Virus record (IMG/VR): IMGVR_UViG_3300027852_000134
Span: 1 to 30,712 of that record
Origin: a virus
Length of the DNA stretch: 30,712 nucleotides
Direction: 5' to 3' (one strand)
In this document: positions 6,435 to 12,644 of the stretch, piece after piece
How the letters are laid out: the number at the start of each line of letters is the position of its first letter
Position numbering within the stretch: the first letter of the stretch is position 1
Program-made: the position numbers and the translations under genes
The notes under the pieces: generated by a model
The model's database searches: none
Told to the model about the DNA's origin: nothing
Seen by the model: only the letters and a program-made list of their open reading frames with translations

Positions 6435-6590
6435 ATGTGGATGAAAAAATTAATTAAGGGGAATGCTCTTAAAACCTACAAATATAAATGCGGTACCTGT
6501 CTTGCGGAAGAAGATAGGTTTGTCAAGTATAAGACTTGGATCTACTGCATTAAGTGTGGAAATAAAATGTGGCTGAAGAGAGGTGAGTGA
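6435..6590 (+). CDS. Zinc-ribbon microprotein, 51 aa
   Basis: A short gene with two CxxC pairs, CGTC at 19-22 and CIKC at 38-41, in a basic context (KKLIKGNALKTYKYK), forming a minimal zinc ribbon. It begins just after the HNH stop and ends in a TGATG overlap with the next gene. It resembles the 56 aa ribbon protein at 3107 in plan but not in detail. No function is recognised; nucleic-acid binding is the simplest guess. Confidence 0.55.
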   Translation: MWMKKLIKGNALKTYKYKCGTCLAEEDRFVKYKTWIYCIKCGNKMWLKRGE

Positions 6591-6784
6591 TGTTCGATCC
6601 TGATATCACCATACGTATAGATATGGATGGTTTTATATCCACTAAAGATTGGATGGATGCAGACTGGGGTCAATTAAAAGTCCCTAATCATACATACTCC
6701 AGACATCTATTTGAAGTGAAGCCTGAACTGGAGAGGTTGGGTATCACTGAGAAACAGTTGTTGGAATCTTTGAGAGGGATGTGA
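6590..6784 (+). CDS. Hypothetical protein, 64 aa
   Basis: ATG 6590 overlaps the preceding TGA (TGATG), and a purine-rich AGAGAGG at 6577-6583 precedes it. A GTG at 6587 is an alternative start. The product has an acidic N-terminal beta-like part (DPDITIRIDMDGFISTKDWMD) and a C-terminal helix (ELERLGITEKQLLESLRG). No motif or family is recognised. The tight packing between coupled genes supports real translation. Confidence 0.5.
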   Translation: MFDPDITIRIDMDGFISTKDWMDADWGQLKVPNHTYSRHLFEVKPELERLGITEKQLLESLRGM

Positions 6785-6785
6785 T

Positions 6786-7022
6786 ATGAAACTAGCTGGA
6801 TGGGCTTTATTTATTATATCGTTAGGTATTATTTTTATGTTATTGCTAGTTGATGGAAAAGATTTTCATGGTCCATCCTATGTGATGGGTTTTATGATAG
6901 GACCATTAGCACTTGGCCTTAACCTTGGTATTGATAGTGGAGTAACCTATGAGAGGAAAGAAAGCAAAGAGACTGAGAAAGATGGCAAGGGAGATGCACA
7001 TGCTGGACCCTTCAAAAAGTGA
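6786..7022 (+). CDS. Two-pass membrane protein, 78 aa
   Basis: Two hydrophobic segments are visible, residues 3-22 (LAGWALFIISLGIIFMLLLV) and about 32-52 (YVMGFMIGPLALGLNLGI). A highly charged tail (RKESKETEKDGKGD) follows and is likely cytoplasmic. The start follows the previous stop by one base. It could be an early membrane effector or a superinfection-exclusion-type protein, but nothing specific is shown. Its end overlaps a small basic frame starting at 6949. Confidence 0.5.
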   Translation: MKLAGWALFIISLGIIFMLLLVDGKDFHGPSYVMGFMIGPLALGLNLGIDSGVTYERKESKETEKDGKGDAHAGPFKK

Positions 7023-7086
7023 GAGAAGGATCTATAAGATACTGAAGGGTAGACCACAGAAAAGAGATATGTTGATATTTATTTAG
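6949..7086 (+). CDS. Possible small basic protein, 45 aa
   Basis: This frame overlaps the charged tail of the membrane protein by 74 bases and fills the otherwise empty 7023-7086. The product is strongly basic and helical (MRGKKAKRLRKMAREMHM, then SERRIYKILKGRPQKRD). Tiny phage proteins of this style, starting MRGKKAK-like with a later Tyr-x2-Lys motif, are common, which is why it is listed. It could bind nucleic acid. Translation is not certain. Confidence 0.4.
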   Translation: MRGKKAKRLRKMAREMHMLDPSKSERRIYKILKGRPQKRDMLIFI

Positions 7087-7096
7087 GAGATAAGCA

Positions 7097-7477
7097 ATGG
7101 GTATGAAAGATTGGTTTTCAAAGAAATCTACACCATCTGCTGTTGAGTTTACAGAGGCTATGATTAACATGAGACAAGAGGAAGAGAAGATAAGAGCAGA
7201 TCTCATGGAAACAGCAACAACTGCTTTCCCCCCAACCTTTAGTACTGCTGTTGCTTCAACAAGACCAGGAGCAGTGTATCCAACAGCACCATTTCCTCCA
7301 CCAGCAGCATGGTGTTCCACCACCACCACTTTCCCCAATGACCATATTCTTGTGGGAGATTATGTATTTGAACGTGAGTTCTTGCAGGATCTGGCACACA
7401 TACTGGGAACACACCACATGTCTCCCAATCAACTGATAAAGGCAATTGGAGGAGCATTCAATGATCTGGACAATTAA
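7097..7477 (+). CDS. Hypothetical protein with Pro/Ala-rich linker, 126 aa
   Basis: The start has a clear AGGAG at 7085-7089, eight bases before the ATG at 7097. The N-terminal 45 residues look helical and charged (VEFTEAMINMRQEEEKIRADLMETATT). A proline/alanine/threonine-rich linker of about 45 residues follows (FPPTFSTAV, FPPPAAW, TTTTFP). A C-terminal module ends in HILGTHHMSPNQLIKAIGGAF, probably a small helical domain. No family is recognised. Confidence 0.5.
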   Translation: MGMKDWFSKKSTPSAVEFTEAMINMRQEEEKIRADLMETATTAFPPTFSTAVASTRPGAVYPTAPFPPPAAWCSTTTTFPNDHILVGDYVFEREFLQDLAHILGTHHMSPNQLIKAIGGAFNDLDN

Positions 7478-7628
7478 TGCTGTGGCAGAGGATGGTACAT
7501 CATGGGCCATGTACTTTGATTGTGACACCAGGGAACAGGCTGAACATATTGTGAACATGTTGAAGCTGAATACTGATGATGCAGGAGTATGTGAGATGGT
7601 GGAGATATGTTCGGAGGATTTACATTGA
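7461..7628 (+). CDS. Hypothetical protein, 55 aa
   Basis: The start ATG 7461 is chosen because GGAGGAG at 7448-7454 lies six bases upstream; an upstream TTG at 7446 would sit beside that site. The product mixes short strands and a helix (DCDTREQAEHIVNMLKL), a pattern often seen in small phage proteins with an alpha/beta fold. It starts inside the preceding gene and ends inside the next one, showing coupling. Function unknown. Confidence 0.5.
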   Translation: MIWTINAVAEDGTSWAMYFDCDTREQAEHIVNMLKLNTDDAGVCEMVEICSEDLH

Positions 7629-7975
7629 CCTATTCAATATATCTGGGAGAAGGATGTTATGCCAATAAGGTAGGCACCCTGGACTCCAAAGGCAGGCTGG
7701 TGGGTAAGTACCACCCAGGGCTGGACACTCTGCTGGATCAAATCCAGAGAGCCAACAAGAGGACACCCAAAGGGTTAACAGTGATGAGAGGTAACTCATC
7801 TGCCAGGAAGGATAGGGTAACTCTTAGTAGGGTGTGGGCAGGAAAGGCAGAAGCTAAGAAAAAACTACCTGTAGAGGAGATCAAGGAGAGACATGGGAGG
7901 GGGGTGACCTTGAGAAACCTATCCATCATATATAAGGTCTCAATACCCCAAATCAGAAAAGCATTGAAAAGCTAA
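7607..7975 (+). CDS. Putative DNA-binding protein with C-terminal helix-turn-helix, 122 aa
   Basis: The N-terminal 80 residues include a beta-rich part (LTYSIYLGEGCYANKVGTL) and a basic stretch (KDRVTLSRVWAGKAEAKKK). The last 35 residues, with PVEEIKERHGRGVTLRNLS and then YKVSIPQIRKAL, match the helix-turn-helix at the end of resolvases and related regulators. It could be a small transcription regulator or DNA-binding accessory protein of the early operon. No catalytic resolvase domain is present. ATG 7607 is preceded by GGTGGAG. Confidence 0.5.
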   Translation: MFGGFTLTYSIYLGEGCYANKVGTLDSKGRLVGKYHPGLDTLLDQIQRANKRTPKGLTVMRGNSSARKDRVTLSRVWAGKAEAKKKLPVEEIKERHGRGVTLRNLSIIYKVSIPQIRKALKS

Positions 7976-8024
7976 TTATGGCATTTTTTGTGTTTTTTGA
8001 GCCTTTAAAATCAAGGAGTTACAA

Positions 8025-8072
8025 GTGACAAAGTGGCTACCCTTACCTACCCTACAGGGTACCCCTAATTAG
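8025..8072 (+). other. Possible 15-codon leader peptide
   Basis: A perfect AAGGAG at 8013-8018 stands six bases before GTG 8025, which opens a 15-codon frame (TKWLPLPTLQGTPN after the start) ending in TAG at 8070-8072. That stop adjoins the AGGAG of the next gene. A leader peptide that controls the next gene is one reading. The frame also runs through a nested TACCC/GGGTA repeat, so the DNA itself may be the signal. Confidence 0.25.
8034..8071. repeat. Nested TACCC/GGGTA palindromes
   Basis: In about 30 bases there are three direct TACC(C) units (near 8038, 8044 and 8048) and an inverted GGGTA at 8057-8061. TACCC-TACA-GGGTA can pair as a five-base stem, and GGGTACCC is itself a palindrome. 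It sits in one of the few short non-coding gaps of the left arm (7976-8082), so a protein-binding or RNA-structure site is possible. Confidence 0.35.
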
Positions 8073-8082
8073 GAGTTTTGAA

Positions 8083-8265
8083 ATGAAAACTTTACAAGAT
8101 AAACTACCTCACAAACTTACATTATCAGGTGCTTATATGATGGTAGACATGAGGACCAGAGAGGTTGAAACAGTGGAAGAACTTCTTGAAGAATTACAGA
8201 GATTACTTGATCTGTCTCCCATCTCTGAAGTATTGGTTACTTCAGCACATTCAACAGGGCAGTGA
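8083..8265 (+). CDS. Hypothetical protein, 60 aa, last gene of left arm
   Basis: A good AGGAG at 8071-8075 precedes ATG 8083. The product has a strand-like start (KLTLSGAYMMVDMRTREVE) and an amphipathic leucine-rich helix (TVEELLEELQRLLDL). No family is recognised. Its last 29 bases overlap the end of the convergent lipoprotein gene on the other strand, and a hairpin lies at this point. This is the boundary between the early (+) and late (-) transcription units. Confidence 0.5.
   Translation: MKTLQDKLPHKLTLSGAYMMVDMRTREVETVEELLEELQRLLDLSPISEVLVTSAHSTGQ
8225..8245. terminator. Hairpin at the convergent gene junction, candidate bidirectional terminator
   Basis: CTGAAGTA at 8225-8232 and TACTTCAG at 8238-8245 form a perfect eight-base stem with a five-base loop. 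It lies within the end of the + gene and spans the stop codon of the - gene at 8237-8239. There is no T-run on either side, so it is not a classical intrinsic terminator. Its place at the meeting point of the two operons is the argument for a stopping or RNA-protecting role. Confidence 0.35.
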
Positions 8266-8500
8266 GGATAGCCACCAACACCTGTCTGGGTGGGAAGTTG
8301 GAGCATGAGAACTTGGAGTCCTCTGGTCCACACAGGTCTTCCTCACCTGTGGTGTTGGTCTCCACCAGTTCTTGCATTTGGGTGGGACTTGCTGGTTGTT
8401 CTGCAACTATAGGTTTAGGTTCTACCACTTCTGGAGGTGGACTTTCAAAACAACCCACCAGTAAGAACAGAACCAGGACTAGGCTAAGTTTCTTGATCAC
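8237..8500 (-). CDS. Lysis lipoprotein, o-spanin or u-spanin candidate
   Basis: The 87 aa product begins with a textbook lipoprotein signal (MIKK, hydrophobic core, lipobox LVGC at 14-17), so it would be lipidated at Cys17 and sorted to the outer membrane. A proline-rich stretch follows (ESPPPEVVEPKP), as in Rz1-type o-spanins. The C-terminus is hydrophobic (VLVAILTALLNVL, 74-86), which recalls unimolecular spanins that span both membranes. It lies directly after the endolysin, overlapping it by 17 bases, the usual spanin position. The start is GTG 8500 with a GGGGG-type ribosome site. Confidence 0.6.
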   Translation of the reverse strand: MIKKLSLVLVLFLLVGCFESPPPEVVEPKPIVAEQPASPTQMQELVETNTTGEEDLCGPEDSKFSCSNFPPRQVLVAILTALLNVLK

Positions 8501-9086
8501 TAACAGCCCCCTTCCCCAGAGGTAATTGCTTAATGGCTGGTAATGGAGCAGACTTGGGCCACCTGTAGCTCAGTACCCTGGATCTTGGTTTGGCAGCAAC
8601 AGTAACAGCATTACCTTGATTACCCCCCAAGACCAACAGTTGTCCAGTGCTGGTCTCCCCCACCACAAATCCTACATGTCCTTTCCAACCTTTCTTCTTC
8701 TCTCTCCAGAATACAACTATGCATCCCACCGCTGGGCCATGGAGCTTCACTCCCCACTTGTTGTATGATCTGGCATTGGCCTTCCTGGTACTGACTATCC
8801 CAACCTCTTCAAGCACCCCACCTACAAATCCTGCACACCAGGGAGTTTCATCATCCGTGAATGGTGCTCTTATCAGTCTCCACCACTCCAGTATTTTAGG
8901 GTTGTGCCTGGAGCCTCTCCATTCTTTCAGCCCCAGATAGGTTTTTGCCTTGTCAAACCATGGGGTGTTACTACTAACTGGATCAAGAAGTTTTCTCAAT
9001 CTCTTAATTTCTTTCAGAGCAAGTGCCATCACCTTTGCATCAGTTGCACTCAATCTTGTTTCAAGTTGTTTCACAATATCAGTCAT
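8484..9086 (-). CDS. Endolysin, TIGR02594/CHAP-like peptidoglycan hydrolase
   Basis: ATG 9086 is chosen because it overlaps the upstream stop (TAATG), giving 200 aa. Residues 1-35 form a charged helix (TDAKVMALALKEIKRLRKLL). Residues about 42-178 are a papain-like amidase/peptidase domain of the TIGR02594 type, with nucleophile Cys84 in DETPWCAGFVGG, His137 in KGHVGFVVG, and LGGNQGNAV supplying the third polar residue (N156 or N159). No signal peptide is seen, so access to the wall would need a holin. It would cleave cell-wall peptide bonds at lysis. Lysis-gene neighbours on both sides support the call. Confidence 0.8.
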   Translation of the reverse strand: MTDIVKQLETRLSATDAKVMALALKEIKRLRKLLDPVSSNTPWFDKAKTYLGLKEWRGSRHNPKILEWWRLIRAPFTDDETPWCAGFVGGVLEEVGIVSTRKANARSYNKWGVKLHGPAVGCIVVFWREKKKGWKGHVGFVVGETSTGQLLVLGGNQGNAVTVAAKPRSRVLSYRWPKSAPLPAIKQLPLGKGAVSDQET

Positions 9087-9190
9087 TATTTCAACCACGC
9101 ATGTAGTAATGCTCCAAGAAAGGCTATGACTGTTGCAGCAGCAGGGAGCAAGATCACTGTCAGAAAGTCATGCATTGCACTACCCACCAT
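9086..9190 (-). CDS. Candidate mini-holin, 34 aa
   Basis: A short frame between the coiled-coil membrane gene and the endolysin. Its ATG (9188-9190) overlaps the upstream gene's end, and its TAA (9086-9088) overlaps the endolysin ATG. The product is MVGSAMHDF followed by one hydrophobic helix (LTVILLPAAATVIAFLGALL) and a short HAWLK end. A small one-helix membrane protein directly before the endolysin is what a class III or pinholin-type holin would look like. An inner ATG six codons in could give a second, shorter start as in dual-start holins. No homology is claimed. Confidence 0.5.
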   Translation of the reverse strand: MVGSAMHDFLTVILLPAAATVIAFLGALLHAWLK

Positions 9191-9485
9191 TCTTTTCACA
9201 ACATTTCTCCACTTCATCACATTTAGTTTGTAGAGTATTCAGTCTGTACTCCAGACTTCTTACCGCTGGCATGGCTCTGGATTCTTTTCCTAATTCAAAT
9301 CTTATATCATGGATATGATTCTCCAGAGTATGAATTTGATTCTCCAAAGCCTTCCCTTCAGTCCCAGTGAATGGATCAGGTCTGGGATCTGCTCCCATGT
9401 TCAGGCCAAGACTTGCCCCACCACCACTCAACATAGCGGTCAGCAGGAATATGGCCATATCTCTTGGTTTTTCTATTGCAGGCAT
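9180..9485 (-). CDS. Membrane-anchored coiled-coil protein, i-spanin-like
   Basis: The ATG at 9485 overlaps the upstream stop (TAATG), giving 101 aa. A TTG 21 bases upstream is less likely. Residues about 10-30 form an N-terminal hydrophobic anchor (MAIFLLTAMLSGGGASLGL). From 45 on there is a heptad-rich helix (ALENQIHTLENHIHDIRFEL, SLEYRLNTLQTKCDEVEK) ending with cysteines C89, C95 and C96. One N-terminal anchor plus a periplasmic coiled coil is the topology of Rz-type i-spanins, and the lipoprotein gene two genes on could be its partner. A T7 gp17.5-like holin is the alternative. Confidence 0.5.
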   Translation of the reverse strand: MPAIEKPRDMAIFLLTAMLSGGGASLGLNMGADPRPDPFTGTEGKALENQIHTLENHIHDIRFELGKESRAMPAVRSLEYRLNTLQTKCDEVEKCCEKNGG

Positions 9486-10261
9486 TAGCTTATTAGTATT
9501 TCCCAATCAATTGAAAAGTAGTTGGAGCCATTGTTGTAGAGGGTGAAGGAACCATTGTCAGTGCTGATTACCTTGGTTTGAGAACCATCAATGGTAATAC
9601 CCTCAAAAGAACCATCTGATATTGTTGCCGCATACTCTGTGAGGAGTAAGTTGTCTACTCCTACAGCAATACTGGTCTCTGCATTAATGGAGGCTGCATA
9701 CTCTGTGAGGAGTAAGTTGTCAACCCCAACAGAGATGTTGGTTCCTGCACTGATGGTTGCAGCATACTCAGTCAGGATAAGATTATCAACATCTGCTGAG
9801 ATACTTGTCTCTGCGTTGACACTGGCTGCATATTCAGTGAGTATCAGATTGTCAACACCAGCATTAATATTGACATTATCTCCAGCCAGAATTGTGGCTG
9901 GGTATTCTGTGAGTATTAAATTATCAACACCTACACTTACAGATGTCTCGGCATTAACTGTTGCCGAATACTCTGTCAATAGTAGGTTATCTACTCCAGC
10001 AGAGATACTAGTCTCTGCATTAACAGTGGCAGCATACTCTGTGAGTATTAGATTATCTACACCCGCAGAAACTTCTACATCAGTGGTGGTTTCCACTGTT
10101 GCTGCATATTCAGTTAGTATTAGATTGTCAACACCTACACTAACTTCAGTGGCACCACCAGAAACAATGAACTCTACATAGCCAACACCAGGAATCAGAT
10201 ATGTGCCGGAGCTAGCAGGCTCCTCTACATAGCCAATACCGGGGATGAGAAATGTCGCCAC
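9485..10261 (-). CDS. Repeat-containing virion or receptor-binding protein, 258 aa
   Basis: Two copies of a [FY]LIPG[IV]GYVE motif open the protein, a module seen at the start of fibre-type genes in marine phages. The body is eight tandem units of 22-24 residues, each with the core VDNL[IL]LTEY[ASP]A[TS][IV] joined by short NAETSIS-like linkers. A C-terminal stretch (TKVISTDNGSFTLYNNGSNYFS) looks like a capping domain. Such regular short repeats usually build an extended beta-structure. The gene follows the large fibre-like gene directly (TAA then GTG 10261) and precedes lysis genes, so a tail spike or fibre component is likely. Exact role unknown. Confidence 0.55.
   Translation of the reverse strand: MATFLIPGIGYVEEPASSGTYLIPGVGYVEFIVSGGATEVSVGVDNLILTEYAATVETTTDVEVSAGVDNLILTEYAATVNAETSISAGVDNLLLTEYSATVNAETSVSVGVDNLILTEYPATILAGDNVNINAGVDNLILTEYAASVNAETSISADVDNLILTEYAATISAGTNISVGVDNLLLTEYAASINAETSIAVGVDNLLLTEYAATISDGSFEGITIDGSQTKVISTDNGSFTLYNNGSNYFSIDWEILIS
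9631..10148 (-). repeat. Eight tandem 66-72 bp coding repeats
   Basis: Read on the + strand, the landmark CATAYTC-type sequence recurs at 9631, 9697, 9763, 9829, 9901, 9967, 10033 and 10105. That is six steps near 66 bases and two steps or linkers of 72, all multiples of three. Copies differ mostly at third codon positions, so the repeat is old and kept by selection on the protein. Unequal crossing-over could change the copy number. Confidence 0.85.
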
Positions 10262-11650
10262 TTAACTTACTCCAACATCGTGACTCACAAACAGGTCATC
10301 TGCGCCTATGCTGGCCTTGCCGAAACAGATGAATACCTCGGCCCAACCTTCACCACCAGTACCGGCAGTGGTCAGTGTTATTTCTTCAGCCACGCCCAGA
10401 GTTTTACCACCCTTAGTCCATGTTGCAGATGATGCGGTATTGTAAGTTCCAACAGCAGCGGCCAAGGAATTTGCAAGCCCAGTTGTTTCAATTGAAAACC
10501 CTGGATCACCGCTGTTTGGTATATGCGCCTCTATCCATGCCTCATCATTCTCAAACCTGGAGCCTGTACCAGCTCCCAGGCTGTCATGTGCCAACTGAAC
10601 AACAATGTCCTTAGCCGATGAAAAATCAGCACGGACTTTACCTAGTGAAAATCGGAATGGCGCTTGTGAGGCTGCCTTGGCAGATGTTAAGACATTGAGA
10701 GAGAAATCCTGCCCTTCTACGGTATCGGCAGCATTATCATAGACTGATCCATCAGTGAGGAACTGACCGAATATATCTCGCCTTGCCCTTACTGATCTAT
10801 CGTTACCATCGTCACAGTTTTCTAGTGTTATGATTGACCCCGCAGATGTTGGCTCTTCACCCAGCGCCCAACTTGCAGGCATTTTACAATCATATAAGTT
10901 TATTAAATTAACATCCTCTGAAGCTGCCGCCGTAGCATCCATAATAGATGCACCTGATGCTAGATTTGTTAAATCAACACCATAACAGTTTAATGTCCCA
11001 CCACCATTACCATCTAGCGCACATAAAAAACCTGGCCCGGTAGTGTTGTTATATATAGAGCCGCCGTACACATTTATAAGCACCCCAAGTCTTATCCTGA
11101 CGATAGAGCTTGAAGCATGCTCTGACGCTCTTAAGACTGATTCACGTATATTTATCGTTACTCCGTCTACAGAAGCCTCTGTATAATAGGACGAACTAGC
11201 TGTACCATAGATGGCTGCACCTAATTGACAGTCCTTCAGATTATATACGGCACCAGAAACGGTAAAACGCATATTATCCTCGGCCTCCAACGTCACCCCT
11301 TCAATCCTAACATTCCCACCTGCCACGCCACCCACTTGATAATTGCCGGAAGTATTATGCTCATCGGCCCCAGCCTTATATGTATCTGCGCTTGTATCGT
11401 CAACACTAATAATTATTACGCCACTAGGTACAGTTATTAGCTCATGCGCCCCAAATGCAGCGGCATGAACATCAGAACAACAGATAAAATCCCCGGCAAC
11501 AGGAGGAGAGGCATCAGCAAGGGCTGTGCCTATATCCACATATACATCAGCAGCCTCTAGCCCCGCAGAGCCAAACGCACCACTCTCCTGGGTTTTACTG
11601 CCGCCAGAAGTTCTAGTACCCAGCCCTGACTTAACATAGAAATAACCCAT
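10262..11650 (-). CDS. Large fibre-like protein, probable beta-helix
   Basis: The 462 aa product is rich in Gly, Ala, Ser, Asn and Thr, with short regular strands in the centre. Segments such as NVRIEGVTLEAEDNMRF, YNLKDCQLGAA, TINIRESVLRASE, LINVYGGSIYNNTT and TLNCYGVDLTNL suggest stacked turns of a right-handed beta-helix. The last 150 residues (SSAKDIVVQLAHDS and later) look like a separate C-terminal domain. A tail fibre, spike or other adhesin is the best reading, at the usual place after the internal virion genes. The start overlaps the upstream stop (TGATG). CpG is visibly more frequent here than in much of the window, suggesting exchange of the host-range locus. Confidence 0.55.
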   Translation of the reverse strand: MGYFYVKSGLGTRTSGGSKTQESGAFGSAGLEAADVYVDIGTALADASPPVAGDFICCSDVHAAAFGAHELITVPSGVIIISVDDTSADTYKAGADEHNTSGNYQVGGVAGGNVRIEGVTLEAEDNMRFTVSGAVYNLKDCQLGAAIYGTASSSYYTEASVDGVTINIRESVLRASEHASSSIVRIRLGVLINVYGGSIYNNTTGPGFLCALDGNGGGTLNCYGVDLTNLASGASIMDATAAASEDVNLINLYDCKMPASWALGEEPTSAGSIITLENCDDGNDRSVRARRDIFGQFLTDGSVYDNAADTVEGQDFSLNVLTSAKAASQAPFRFSLGKVRADFSSAKDIVVQLAHDSLGAGTGSRFENDEAWIEAHIPNSGDPGFSIETTGLANSLAAAVGTYNTASSATWTKGGKTLGVAEEITLTTAGTGGEGWAEVFICFGKASIGADDLFVSHDVGVS

Positions 11651-12183
11651 CAGTCGTCCTCAATTTCTTCCTGCTCAGCATCAAACAAAGCCATTTGTGC
11701 TTTAACCGTACCCACATCGTCCAGAATGGCATTGATCCTGCGATTCATCTTCAACACTTGCTGGGTGGTGATGTCCAACCAGTTAGCCAGTTGGTTGGCA
11801 TTGTAGTTAGCCCTCAGATAATCAATCAACGGTTCCAGAGCCACTACTATGCGCGGGTCTCTCTCCCTCATCATGTAGCGGATTAGCTTCTTTGCAATGC
11901 GCTTGGATGTAGACCACTTAGGGTTAAGAGTGATGGTTAGTGAATCCTCTGACTCCACCCGCTCTATTATTTGGTTATCTTCATCGTTAGCAGCACCAGT
12001 TAATAGCTGTTGTGCTTTCTTATTTGCATGGGCAGACGCATCAAAACCTGCATCAGCAACAATGGGACCGATTTCATGAGTAGATTGCACATTGTCGTTA
12101 TCTTCCAACACAATCGAATAGTGCAGTCTGCGATCAGAACCGCCGCTATCATGGGTAATAGTTACGCTAATTATTGAAGCCAT
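11650..12183 (-). CDS. Hypothetical virion-region protein, 177 aa
   Basis: The start has GAGGTT upstream (AAGAGGTTATACC then ATG). The first 55 residues are beta-like (SVTITHDSGGSDRRLHYSIV). The middle is charged and helical (WSTSKRIAKKLIRYMMRERD). The end is a likely coiled coil with an acidic tail (MNRRINAILDDVGTVKAQM then DAEQEEIEDD). It may assist assembly of the next protein, a fibre-like product, as small chaperone or adaptor proteins often do. No family is recognised. Confidence 0.4.
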   Translation of the reverse strand: MASIISVTITHDSGGSDRRLHYSIVLEDNDNVQSTHEIGPIVADAGFDASAHANKKAQQLLTGAANDEDNQIIERVESEDSLTITLNPKWSTSKRIAKKLIRYMMRERDPRIVVALEPLIDYLRANYNANQLANWLDITTQQVLKMNRRINAILDDVGTVKAQMALFDAEQEEIEDD

Positions 12184-12194
12184 GGTATAACCTC

Positions 12195-12632
12195 TTAAAC
12201 TATTGTGAAAATACCAGATGCATTCCAGGTAATGGTTAGATCACCTGCCGACATGTCAACTGGACCACCAAGGTCTACAAAAGCCAGTGCATCTTTGCCT
12301 GCATCGGTGTAGTTGAAAATAATGCCCCAATAGGCATCAACATCATTGGAAGCATCCTGTGCCCAAGTTGGATTGGTTGCTGAATCGAAAGTCATGGTCC
12401 CTGCTGCTTCAGTTACTAGAGCAGACAGTGCCCCAAGACTTGTGCCATCTGTTACATATGTTCCAGCAGCACCCACCTGAGTGAAATCACCAATTACTGG
12501 AGTTGCTGTACCTGCTGCTGGGGTTGCTGTATCATCACAAATCGCAAGATGGAATAGATCGGTACTGGCCCAATCCCCATCCAACATCTTTGCCTTTGCC
12601 TCTTCAAATACTACTATATCACCCTGTGCCAT
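12195..12632 (-). CDS. Putative virion protein, 145 aa
   Basis: The start ATG follows an AAGAGGT ribosome site. The pattern is familiar in phage particle genes: an N-terminal segment with DLFHLAICDDT, a central DSATNPTWAQDASNDVDAYW, a predicted strand GIIFNYTDAGKDALAFVDL and a closing LTITWNASGIFTI. Proteins of this general plan occur among tail or decoration genes of many phages, but I cannot name the family. It lies between the collagen-like protein and the fibre-side genes, so a distal-tail or fibre-linked location is likely. Confidence 0.45.
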   Translation of the reverse strand: MAQGDIVVFEEAKAKMLDGDWASTDLFHLAICDDTATPAAGTATPVIGDFTQVGAAGTYVTDGTSLGALSALVTEAAGTMTFDSATNPTWAQDASNDVDAYWGIIFNYTDAGKDALAFVDLGGPVDMSAGDLTITWNASGIFTIV

Positions 12633-12644
12633 TTTAACTACCTC

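Noticed and set aside
7980-8030. 16-codon frame starting ATG 7979
   Set aside because: No ribosome site precedes it and the product is a low-complexity Phe-rich peptide from T-runs.
9591-10181. 196 aa + strand frame with repeats
   Set aside because: It is the antisense shadow of the eight-repeat protein; repeated DNA leaves opposite frames open. The - strand frame continues the operon and starts exactly at the upstream stop.
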